From the NCBI RefSeq assembly GCF_051020975.1, contig NC_135039.1:14358692-14422691 (forward strand): a stretch of 64,000 nt of DNA. Reading direction: 5' to 3'. The DNA is from Osmia lignaria lignaria (Eukaryota > Arthropoda > Insecta > Hymenoptera > Megachilidae). The position numbers and the translations under genes were made by a program. The notes beneath the pieces were generated by a model. It searched no databases. It saw only the letters and a program-made list of their open reading frames with translations, and had not been told where the DNA came from. Below are positions 48,418 through 59,215 of this stretch, piece by piece; position 1 is the stretch's first letter; every line of letters begins with the position of its first letter.

Positions 48418-48590
48418 GGGCATGAGGATATACCCCAGGAATATATAGGGCACAAGGGTATACCACAGGACCATCGGGCACAAGGGTACATCCCGGGACC
48501 CATAGGGAACAAGGGCACACCCCAGGACCCATACGGCATAAGGGGATACCCTAAGACCACAAGGCGCATCCCCGGACCATAGGGCACCTA
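48418..48590. repeat. Minisatellite, 28-30-bp unit, about 6 copies
   Basis: Units starting GGGCACAAGGGTATACC and ending near AGGACCCATA begin at about 48418, 48448, 48476, 48505, 48534 and 48562, the last ones truncated. It is GC-rich against AT-rich flanks. It keeps open frames on both strands because its period is often not a multiple of three yet lacks stops; this is not evidence of a protein. Confidence 0.85.
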
Positions 48591-50828
48591 ATAGTAATAC
48601 TGGAATAAATACAGTTTCTTTTCAATTTAAAAATGATATCGATTTTATACTTCTATAAAAATTAATCTCGAAATTGTGCAAACTATCTTCGCAACACATG
48701 TACCCAATTTCCCAGTTGATCCCCTTGTACAGCAACGCTGGCGATGCAGCGTGCAGGCTCTAAATAACGCGTAGTATACACGTTACTCGATCCGATGGTA
48801 TTAATCTCATGGGTAACACACGACACAGCACCGTGTGTAAGTGAGAGGTCCATGCATCTGCGCTCGCGTCACCATACTCAAGGCCGTATCTGCATCCTGC
48901 CGCAATTTGCAGCACCACCCGCTACTAGTCGCTGGAAAATCCAGCTTGAGTTCTCCAACACCCATTCGGGCCATGGAAAAAAGGCTTCAAACTGTGAATT
49001 GTGGTTCTCGCATGGGTGACTACGCACAGCAGGGGTCATTTATGTAATTTTTCTTTTTTCTAGGAATTGACTTTTCTCTTCTGCTTCATGCATTTATATT
49101 TCACGTTTAGACAGCACTGATGTATATAGTGGTATATATTTTATTCAGATACTCTGTAGTTACCCTTTGGCAAATTGTACACATTATGGAAATTGAAAAT
49201 TTTTGCTAACGACAACATTGCCTTATCTTCCCGAGACCGATACTGACATGCGGGTTCAATCAGCTACATAGTAATTTCCGTGAACAAAATACCCATATCA
49301 CAGAAACCGCTTAGAACCCCTTCGATAGTGAATTCATTTCGTAATTGATGTCATAGCCCACATAGGTACGACTAAATGGAACGTACTGTTCGAGGAAAAT
49401 TAGTATGGAACACGTCTGTTGTTCTAGTTCCGAATTTACACACTGAGATGCGCGCGCAATGTTTTTTAGAGAGAAAAAAAATTTCCTAGACTACCTTTTG
49501 CTTAAAAATTCGAAATTTTTTCCATTTTCATTACAAGTGTGCTATTATTTCAATATTAAAACATTAACAGATGAACAAATGAGCTTAATTTAAATAAAAT
49601 TTTATAATAAAAAGGTTTATGTTCATATAGGTAATTAAAATGAAATGAGGAAATAATGTTCTAAGTGGAAGTTTAGATTGCAACGATAGTGAAACTTTCG
49701 AGGACGCGATTTATCAATGGAACAACGATTAGCGTACGACTTATCAAAGAGAACGAAAGCAAAACGACTTCCTAGTAGTGAAATAAAATGAAGAAAGAAA
49801 GAACGTTTTTAACAGTGGAAGTTTATTACGGTGGTGATCGATAATTCAGCCCAATAATACAACAACGGTGGCACGCACACGTAACGGCGAAAAGACGAAG
49901 GGGGAAAGAAAAGTTGCACCCTGTATGATAAAAGCAGCCAATTAGCACATGTCGCCGAGCAGAAAAAAGTATCACCACCGTCTATTTTTAAATCGTTTAA
50001 AGACACAGCTATCTAGCGGTTCTCATTAACAGCACGATCAGCTGTCCAGAAGTTCAACGAAAAAGAAAATTATCTCAATGAAAATATTTATATAATAAAT
50101 AAAAGCAAAACCGCGTGAAATAAAATGGCTCAAAAAATTTCCAGGACCAAGAGATCCATCTTTGAATCGTCCCCTAACTGATCGCAGCGCCCTCGCAGCT
50201 GTCATTAAAATGCGTCTTGAACGTGAAGCATCGCGTGCATCGCGGCGCAGCACGCGAGAACGCTGTAGTGTGGCAGTAGTGCAAGCAATCACTTGGATTG
50301 ACGGAAGTGGACACCAGAGACAAAGGGGAGGGGCGCGTGAGAGGAGAACGTAGCCGATGACGTCACGTCCGGCTGCTCGGTCGACGTTTCACTCTCTTTT
50401 TCTCGCCTATTGCACCGTCGAGCGAAAGAAACGCAAACGCGTGCACTGAATTCCTGATCGTCCCCTCTTTGTTCTGCTCCCCAACGATCCTACGTCTTGG
50501 CCGAGCATTAAAAACTACGCTATTTCTACTTTTTTTGAGGTTCTTTCAGGGGAAACAGTTGTGGTTAGCCTTGAGATATGAAGCTTTCGCTTAAATGTTC
50601 GTGAAAGTCGCTGCGAGACTTGTTCTTTCTCTAGATATCATCTAAGGAGACTGAAGATAAGAACCTGACGAATAAAACATTTAAGTCGCATAAGAAACTC
50701 GTCTAGGCCAACTAGGACTAGACCAACTAAAAGAATCACTACTACAACTACTCTAAGCTTTCAGTCATACTCAGTCTAACCACTCACTCAAACCCAACAC
50801 CAGAAGTCACTAGATTCTTTCCACTTAC
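48591..50828 (-). other. EcR-A intron, 5' portion next to the A exon
   Basis: No gene recognised. A CpG-richer block at about 50.16-50.50 kb includes a perfect TGACGTCA and lies just inside the intron. It may be part of the EcR-A promoter/enhancer region. Confidence 0.55.
50358..50365. promoter_or_regulatory. Perfect CRE palindrome TGACGTCA near EcR-A
   Basis: 8-bp CREB/ATF-type site in a GC-rich block, 464 bp downstream of the EcR-A donor. This is the second perfect copy in the EcR-A intron. Confidence 0.3.
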
Positions 50829-51297
50829 CTATCTTACTGTTGGGACTGTAAGGATCGTAGCTGCTGGTGCTCATGGGGCTGGCGTATCCGTTGTTGCTGT
50901 TGGATGGCTGCTGATGCGCCAGGGGGCTGGAGTGCGCCAGAGGCGGTTGCTGCGAATCGGTCAGCTGTTGCTGCGGAGTCGTGTAGACCACGTGTTGACT
51001 CTGCAGCGCAGCCGTCGGGGACCCAGGACTATTAGTGGACAGCCAGTCGTCCGGTCTTGGAGTCTTGTTGGCGCTCACGATGCCGGCGAACAGACCTGCG
51101 GCCGTCGTCACAGGTCCGGTGACCGACGAAGGCGTCGTCGACGTGCCGGCCAAGTGTTCCGGCGTCTCGGCCTTGACCAGCGTCAAGGACGCCGCTCCAG
51201 CGACCACCGAGGCGATCGTTCCGACGCCCGGCACCCCGGCCACGGTGGTGCTCGAGCCTCCGTTCGTCGTGTCCATGCTGGAGTCGCTGGTGTCCAT
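50829..51297 (-). CDS. EcR: EcR-A isoform-specific first coding exon (A/B region)
   Basis: 156 codons plus one base, ending in ATAG|GTAAGT (phase 1) and joining to the common exon as ...SPNSKIG-RDELSQ. Three features mark EcR-A: LVKAETPEHL, a psi-K-x-E SUMO-type motif at about residues 41-44; the acidic-aromatic RPDDWLSTNSPGSP; and the strongly conserved NNGYASPMSTSSYDPYSPNSKIG just before the splice. The rest is Ala/Val/Thr/Ser-rich, then Gln/Pro-rich (TTPQQQLTDSQQPPLAH). The start is the first ATG in frame (MDTSDSSMDTTNGG). The frame is open for a further 65 codons upstream (to the stop at 51493..51495) without an ATG, so an upstream exon could supply a more N-terminal start. This exon lies 45 kb from the common exons and needs its own promoter. 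Confidence 0.88.
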
Positions 51298-54200
51298 GCT
51301 GGAGGTGGCTGGATCCGCTGTGGCTAACCTGGAAGTGGCTGCCAACACGACACCCCCCGTGCCAACCACTCCCGACGCCTCATCGTAACGCACTGCTACG
51401 TTGCCGCTCACTAAGCTGGCCACCGTGACGGCTCCTCTGCTCACCACTGTCCACGTACCCCTAGAGATCTCGTGGGATGTCTTCCTGGGTGTCTACAGGG
51501 TCACTTTTGCTCTGAATCTTTGATGTCTGGTGTCCTGGATCGACTGATCCAAACGGCGACGAGTCTCCTGAATGATTCGAGACTTGGACACTTAGGGCAG
51601 GCAGTGGTTTCTGTTTGTCAGAGGCTATGACTCGTACGGGATGTATAGCCCCTGTGTTTTGAAATGGCTCACCCTCTACTGGTTATTACTGAAGGATACT
51701 ACTTATGATGATTCTTAATCTTATGGTTGTCGCTTTGAACCGATATTATGCGTGTGCTTATGTCCTGTGTATCACGCACGGGCACGACTCGAGTCTCGCT
51801 TTCTTCTGGACAGCGTCGTCAATTCTTCTCGAGGAATTTCTTCTACCGCATCTTGACACGCGCCTCGAAACTCGCCTCCAGATGCATGCTGATCGATTCG
51901 AATCGTCGCCCGTTACTTCTTTGAGGTATCTGGAACAGAGGATGGTAGACTAATTAGCTTTGGGCCGAGAGGTCCTCAGCTTCATAAATAATATGCTGTG
52001 TCCATTAAGGGTGCATGATATCACAATTATTTGGGGATATATTCAAGGCATAGGACCTTTGTTTAAATAATAGAAAATGTTTAGTTTCTCATCAGAAAGA
52101 TACAACACTTATAGTAGTGTCGTTTGCTCAATCTATTGAAGTCACGTGCAAATCGAACGATTGAGAAAGAGGATTACGACAACGTAGAAATTGCGTTTCA
52201 AGTGAGAAACAATGCAACTGTAAATTGATAGGATGCTCGTCAGTTGTAGGATGCGTTTTTATCGGCGTGACTCGAGTGAAAGTGTTCGCTCGTTACGTGG
52301 ACGATCGGTCGTTTTTCACAATTCGTTCTCAACGTGTAACTTCACTAAAATTTCTCGAATAACTTACTTCAATAAAGAATACGAAGAATCTTACACTCAC
52401 CTAAATCAAAATCATCCACACTTCATCCATAAAAGAAGAATGTTTTTAAAACCGAAAGGAAACACAGCAGAAATACCATAAAACGGACGAAGGTTGTTTT
52501 CAACGAGCAACATGCCGTCTAATCTCCCTCGGTCAGCATCCCAGCGGGATTAAGATGCATAGGGAATCCCCGGACTTGAGAAGCGGCGAAGAGGAAGGGC
52601 AGGAACACTCGCGAAACGCAGTGGAACGCGCGATTCGAGGGAACGAGCCGCATGGTGTGACGCAGTTGCCGAAACTTCTCCCTCCATGGGGCACTGTGGG
52701 CCTTGAAACGGTCACGTGGTGGAACAACGACGCCAGATTCCGCCAGAGACCGCGACTTTCTACGCAGCACCGGCCTGGCTGGTCCCAAAAAGAGTATGCC
52801 CGAAAAAGGACGACACACAACTTTAATATAGCCGTCTTGTCGCGAGAAATTCAAAATTTTTACCAGTTTCTATTACTGAATTCTCAGTGTCTTTAAGTTC
52901 TTACATGTTTATCTATGCATATACATAAAAATTATGCAAAGAAAAATTTATAACCCTTAACTACCATGTTTGTTATAAATTACATAATAAAGGCGTAATT
53001 TTGAATAATTTTGCTTATTTTTAATTATACCGTAATATGGTTTTAGAAAACCATACGTCGGCACACTATGCTTTGATCCCCTCCTCTCCAACTCCATTGG
53101 GCCGTCACCTCTTTTGTTTACTCGTCGTCCTCTCCCTCCTTCGGGACTTTCTGCCTCGCTCTGGGCCCTCGGCACACTGCCTGCTTTCGATTGGGCGGCT
53201 TTGAGCGGGTTCCGGTGACGTAATTCCAGTTTTACAATGGTGGTGTGTGATGCCCAATGCTGCGGACGTTTGGGTCGAATGAATGGAGCGTGTTACTCTA
53301 CATTTATATCTTCTTTTTGATATTTCTCGGCTTCTTTTTGGATTTTAGGCTCGGTAAATAGTTTCTATCCCTTGATTTATCACTACTGAGTATCTTTCAA
53401 TAAATTTTAAGAGGAATGTTAAGTGGAGATGAGTAGGACCTCTATAACTGTACATGGTACTCCCTGATTTTAGGTCTACAAAGTGAACATTAACACAAAG
53501 TGTTAGTCATCTCCTTTCTCTAAGCTTCTAACTTCAATGTGACTTATTCATCCTCATCTTTATTGCCGCTAGAAGTGGTCGTGCAAGACACTCGCGATTT
53601 TTCTGCATCTCCCTTTCACCTTCACTAGATACGAAAGAACGCCGACGTGATTTAGCCGAGCTTTCTTCCACCTTTCTACACTAAGCCGCATAGAATGCGA
53701 GAACGGCCATAAGTGTTGCGTGATACACATAACACCTTGGACGCTGTTACACCGTCATCAGAACCAGTTCACTAGCAATATCGATCCGAGGATGCTTTAA
53801 TGACTCGATAGCAGACCTGCTGATGATGCTCCCTCTTAATCTCCCCTAATGGGTCTTGGAGGCTCAAGATCCCGAGCCCTTACTTATTTATTGCCTGCAA
53901 CAGTCGCTTTAATCGCAGCAGGAGTTTTTCCTCTTTCCTTCCAGTGAATAGTAGATATACTTTGAAACGACAGAGAATTTTTCAGAATGAGACTATCAGG
54001 CTTTTTTCGTGCTGAATGTGAAATAATTTTTATTCAGTCAAAGATAAGCGCACTCGACCACGTTCCCTTGTGGCCAGGATCGATCTATACCGATTGATGG
54101 ACCCTCTCGAGTCTCATAGCAGTCCAATCAGGGCCCAGCACTGCTGAAAAGCACGATTTATTAATCATCCCTCGGTCTGTTGTCATCTCGAACACGCACG

Positions 54201-55772
54201 GCCGACTTCTGACAATAGCAGCCCGGTAGGCCGTGTGTCATCCGCAGAAGCAGCTCGTTCTGCACGTCGTTGCGAATCGGCTAATCGATTATTAAACTCA
54301 GACACCAGCCCTCCACGACTCTGCATCGAGCTGATCTTAATATTTGGACGTCGTGCGCAATGACTGCTAACTTCCAACGTCAGATCCAATTGTCATCCAT
54401 TCAAAAATCAACTTCAACGGGTCATTGTTCAAGAACATTAAATATTATTAACCCTTGATTGGTGATATGCTGTTTTTAATGCACATCAGGTGATGCTGGA
54501 TCAATCTGATCGTTTGAAGCATACTAACTTCACTTACAGTATAAATACTGTGGAAGCAACGAAAAGAACACGAAGGAGGTCATACTGACCCCACAAGTAA
54601 TCGAAGCAGGGCAGGGATGGACCAGTTTTAAGATCAGGCTCTTCAGCCCCTGGTCCCAACCCTCTGCATAGCCCAAGAAAGTAATGCATAAAGTAATATG
54701 CAAATTCCATTGAATCGTAACGACATTTCAGGGGACAATGTCGGGAAGAGGACTAAAAAAAATTGGAAAGTTGGACGAAAGGGAATGAAAATCGTATGAG
54801 CGGTCGTACAGCCAGTAGAATATCGATCCGACTGCCGTGTACGCCCCCTGTCCCTTACCCTGGCTGGCATGTTATGGGATTCTGGGTAGGGAGGGGCCTA
54901 ACCTTCGACACTAACCCTGACCCACCCCACTGTGGTCGTCCGCCAGTTCTGCCTTCCTTTTGCGACGCTCTTTCGCCCTTCTCCCTCTGCCGTTTCTTCC
55001 TCTCCTTTTCATGGAGGAAGTTAGGTTATGGAGGAGATTACAACGGGGATACTAGGTATGGAGCGTGGGCGGGATGGGTTCACGGCGTATTTAGGTCTGC
55101 ACGCTACTTCCAATACTTGAACGAAATGCTAAAAAATTATCACAAATCTTTCAAAAGTCTCGAATACATTCAATCCATCTTGCACGTAAAAGTTTAATCA
55201 GTTTCCTAGAAACATCCGACTGGGAATGATGTTTTTTGCAGCTGGAAAGCATGGTAACTAGCGAGCGTTCAATTTCCAATAATTGCAACCACGTCGGCAA
55301 GAAACGCGTCTGAAAAGAGTTACCGCTCTTTTTCTTCGGCCTGTTTTCATCAAAGGAGAAACACATATCAGCGGCGCTATCGAAACACGTCCGGATATTA
55401 TTACGGATATTGAATCCATGTCGAGGGCTGGACGTGCGCGTCGAATCGCAAATTGAACGCGGCTCGATTGCCCGTCGAATTTTCCACCGTGTCTCGATGA
55501 CAACTGCAACAAGCGACGTTCCGCGACGCAAAATTACCTTTCAACAGGTAGCTACCCCTCCCGCAGTTGACGTTTTTGTCGCATCAGCGGCATTCAATCG
55601 GACGACGTTCAGAATGCTGTGGGATGCTGCTTATGAACGCAGCCTCCTGAATTTATAGAGATAAAACTAATCTACAGCTAAAGAATCTAAGAAATCTTCG
55701 AAATATAGAAAAGGAATAGTTAAGGAAGAGTGACATAAGAAATGGCGAGAGAATAACGTTTGAGGTGCAAAC
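51298..55772 (-). other. EcR-A upstream region: presumed 5' UTR/promoter and flank
   Basis: Immediately upstream the EcR-A frame stays open to the stop at 51493..51495 without an ATG. Candidate acceptor AGs are present, but none is compelling. Beyond that, to 55.8 kb, no gene was recognised. A promoter-like motif group lies at 53189..53223. The 144-aa frame at 54763..55197 has no recognisable domain. Confidence 0.5.
53189..53223 (-). promoter_or_regulatory. Candidate proximal promoter motifs (CCAAT, GC box, CRE-like)
   Basis: Within 35 bp the plus strand has GATTGG (CCAATC on the EcR strand), GGGCGG and TGACGTAA. The block is CpG-rich among AT-rich neighbours, 1.9 kb upstream of the EcR-A ATG. 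It is suggestive of a promoter but unproven. Confidence 0.25.
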
Positions 55773-55865
55773 AGGACATCTAGGTCAATGCCTGGCCTAG
55801 CTCTCGGTTCTGAATCCCGGCTGCGACCTCCGAGCAACAAATCCCACCCCTTCCAACCCCTTCCA
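55773..55865 (+). repeat. SINE-like repeat, copy 1
   Basis: Shares AGGACATCTAGGTCAATGCC and then ATCCCGGCT..ACCTCCGA with copy 2 at 56281; the alignment is clear over about 90 bp. It contains a degenerate tRNA B-box-like segment (GGTTCTGAATCCCGG). Whether it is tRNA-derived is inference. Confidence 0.5.
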
Positions 55866-56280
55866 GACAAGCCATGAACCTACTACTGGCTGCTGGAGGA
55901 TGCAGGAGGTCGCATCCTGCCCTGCCACTCGATAAAGATTCGAACGACGGCCTTGAAGTTTGCTCTGATTCAAAGAGAACTTCCTTTCATAGAAAAATTT
56001 TCTTCAAAAAAAGATGAGAATTAAGATATCTCTTATATGTACAATTTTGTTTTAAATAAAATATGTATTCCAATTACTAAGACCCTAGACTACCTCAGGA
56101 TGTCATCATTCCACTTTTGATGAAGAGTTCCCGGAGTAATCAACTTCTCACTCTGTTGAAGGAAGAAAGAAGTTTATGGAGGATAGCCAGGAGCAAAGTC
56201 TGCAGTTAAAAGGGGGAAGAAACAGGAGATACGCAGGATTGCAGGGATACACTCACCCAAGGAGGATGGAGAAAGCGGAG

Positions 56281-56371
56281 AGGACATCTAGGTCAATGCC
56301 TGTCCTCGCTCCAGGGTTCGTATCCCGGCTACAACCTCCGATCAAAACCACCCACTACTGCAACCCTCTCC
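56281..56371 (+). repeat. SINE-like repeat, copy 2
   Basis: Second copy of the 55773 repeat, same orientation, about 508 bp away. AGGACA...TGTCCT can form a short stem, followed by AGGGTTCGTATCCCGG, close to a tRNA T-arm/B box. No full tRNA cloverleaf is present, so it is not called a tRNA gene. Confidence 0.5.
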
Positions 56372-58061
56372 TTGTTGAGACTATGTGTTCAACCACCACG
56401 CCTTCAGCGTCGCGTGGTGCTGCTAGAAAAGCCGCCATACTTGGCTCTCTACAAGGTGGGGCAGAAATTGATGGCAATGAAATTTTGATGAAATTGATTT
56501 TGGAGGTTAGTGAAATAATAAAATAAAGAATAATTATTTTTAATTTAATGTCTCCTATTTGGTGACCAATATATTTATCAGCGTTTGTAGTACGTAATAT
56601 TAAAGTCCTGACATTCATGGTCTTAATGTCAAAGGTTCGGAATTATATCTGAATCGTTAAAACATCCCTCTTTTGTCAAAAAATCATGCCTTTCCCAGTT
56701 ATGGCATGACTTTCGCCTCACCCAGTGTGCAGTCTGCCTGGGGTTCTCCCTCTTTCTCTCCGTGTCTCACTCTCTCCTGGTAACTAGGCCATCAGATCGA
56801 TTCTGCAGTGGCACCAACACGCTGCAAGCATTGCCACCACCACGGTAGCCGGTCGTCTCAAGTTTCTCCAGCTTGGTCTGGGTTAGGTCTGGGTTAGATC
56901 TTCTTCGAGGCCACTCCAGACTTTGGATTCTGGTCATAGAACGCTAGGCAAGTGTCTCTACACTTGTGAAACGTGTTCCTCTGGTCACGTGCAGTGAAAT
57001 GTCGCCTCTTTTGTTGGATATTTTTCCAAATGGCACTGGTGTGGCTCATTGAAATAAAATTTTGTGGATATTTTTCAGGAATAAAATTTTATATGGAACA
57101 AATTTTCAGGGGCATTAGAAATTATCTCAAACTAACCTAATTTTAAATTCCTTTTTGTAAATAGTCACGACAGATGCTTCTGTTTCAGGAAAATGCTGAA
57201 GTATTTTCGCTTTTGAGTTTAAATGGACAAAATGGCGAGGGTTAAAAGGTGAAGAAGGTCTCTGTTAGATGTCGGCTAATTGACCCTGGTGTAATCGTTC
57301 CTGGAAATTGTTTTGAAATGACGGGTTGTCGGAATATCCTCGATTAACTGCAACTAGTGTTTAGCGGAATGATGTTATCAAGCGTACGCGAAGTTTAATG
57401 ACGCAAAATGGCGGTGACGTGCACGATACGTTATTCTACTTTCCGTGCTAACCTCATGTCTCATTATTCATTGTAAATGCCTTTGAATACTACACAAGAA
57501 CCTCCTCGAACACCTAGACGATCTTCATTTTCAACACGGAACTCCTGCACACTTTGTTCGCAAACTCGGTACATCAGTTTCCAGCGTTGATGTATACTTC
57601 CTCGGCAACGAAGTACATGAAGAACGGACCCTTGAAACATTTACAGGATCACTTAGAAACTTCTCAAACTAACAACCGAAACTTTCATCGCTAAACTTTC
57701 CTGTACTATCATTGGCACTATTCCTCATGTTAAAATTTTCAGGACACGAGGTGTTTATAAAAAGGATTGTTAGAGAGCGAGGGATAGATTTGTCCATCTG
57801 ACCTGAATGCAAAAGTACAAGAACTTTGTAAACGAATGTCTGATCCATATAAATGACTCACGGTTCCTATCTGATCAGTCTTCAAGAACATCAACAAGTG
57901 TTAAGTCGAGCAACGATCCCGGTTCATTGGGGCCAGTGATCGAGTCTCGGTCAGCAGCTCTGGATCTGACCTGGATGCAAGATTCATCGTTCCTCGACCA
58001 CTCAGACAACGGGCCAGTTCAATTTTTCCACTGCATCCACGATGATCCTGACTATCATTGA

Positions 58062-58110
58062 CCTCGATCCCCTGGTATCGAGGCCGAGATTATCGTGTCC
58101 CGACACGATA
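58062..58110. repeat. Two adjacent perfect hairpins
   Basis: CCTCGAT-8 nt-ATCGAGG (58062..58083), then TATCGTGTC-CC-GACACGATA (58091..58110, 9-bp arms). They are separated by only 7 bases. Confidence 0.5.
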
Positions 58111-59109
58111 GCCAGCCTTTTTGTGGACGTTACGACAGCCATTATGTAATTGTTACGTGGAGTAGACGTTTAAAAGGAACCACGTTCATCGTGTACACTG
58201 AGATTTAACTTTGAAGTGGAGGACCGATAAAAAAGTGACAATTTAATTTTGATTTTAATTATTGTTTTCCAGACTTGAAATTATTTATCGGTTTTAGTAG
58301 ATTCAATGGTGTTTCTTTTCACGTTTTTTACATGGACCAATTAGATTAATTGAGAGGAGAAAACGTTCACGCGAGAATCTAATAAGCTGGGAAAAAATTT
58401 CAATTCAATGGTAAATAATTTTTTTTTTCTTTTTTAGTGATTTCTTTTTTGCATTGAACACGTTGGTCCGTGTTTCCTTTTAATTAACATGGTTATTCAA
58501 TTTACAAACTGAAATCAGGAACCAACAACGTGGGAGCTAAGATTAGAAAACGCAGGTTAGACTTTGAAATCAGCCGACAGATCTTGGATTCAATTGTTAT
58601 TTATAGGTCCATCAACTTGAACTTGTTTTATAATTTGACGAGGAATGGTGCGTGTGATAATCGTTTACAGTAATTGTTGGTACAATTAGGCACCATATAT
58701 TTTTATAAAATATTTTAGATGTTGTGAAATTAATCTTATTTGGTAAATAAAAACTTTGGGAAAGTTGAGATTTTTGGGAAGAATCTGTGGTAAAAGTTGA
58801 ATAATGCGAGGTACAAAACCTTGAAGATTGTAATTCTGAAGTGACGAGGCTGAAGAAAGGACAGGAAAAGAAAGGGACGCGAGTTTGAGTGGAAACTGCT
58901 GAGTTACGTTCCTCTGGTATCATCGGCAAGACTCACAACCAGCTCTGCTGACTCGAGAATCTTTGCTTTGTCTCTGGACGAGTCTCTCTCCAGCGAAGTC
59001 AGCTTGTAACATGGTTTCTTTTCAGCCTGAGAGAGTCTCAATCGATGTAACATGAATGGAACTTCATGAATGTGTCTAATAAACTGTGAGCACAGATCGC
59101 TTAATTCTA

Positions 59110-59215
59110 TTTTCCTAATTTCCTCATTTCCAGCTTCAATTTCCCATTTTCCGGCCCAATTTCCCATTTTCCAACCTCAGTTTCCCAATTTTCAATTTCA
59201 CTCAAAGTTTCCCAA
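59110..59215. repeat. Degenerate TTTCCCATTTTCC repeat
   Basis: Imperfect repeats of AATTTCCCATTTTCC-like words. The same vocabulary recurs in a longer array 2.1 kb away at 61.3 kb. Confidence 0.6.

Larger units (their letters stand above)
4491..51297 (-). other. EcR: EcR transcription unit (ecdysone receptor), coding span
   Basis: Span from the EcR-A first in-frame ATG to the shared stop codon. Six coding exons were placed by protein motif, reading phase and GT/AG splice signals. EcR-A uses 50829..51297 plus the four common exons (1767 coding bases, 588 aa). EcR-B1 uses 17692..18007 plus the same four (1614 bases, 537 aa). The EcR-A intron is about 44.6 kb and the B1 intron about 11.5 kb, while the three downstream introns are 95, 181 and 135 bp. 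EcR is the nuclear receptor that, with USP/RXR, binds 20-hydroxyecdysone and controls moulting, metamorphosis and reproduction. UTR ends and any noncoding 5' exons were not determined. Confidence 0.93.

Noticed and set aside
50788..51447. 219-aa EcR-A frame as a complete protein
   Set aside because: It starts on GTG and its tail (after NSKIG) is intron. The donor at 50828 and the conserved junction show it is one exon.
56310..56335. tRNA gene
   Set aside because: A B-box/T-arm-like segment is present, but no acceptor stem, anticodon arm or A box could be folded. Treated as a SINE-like repeat.
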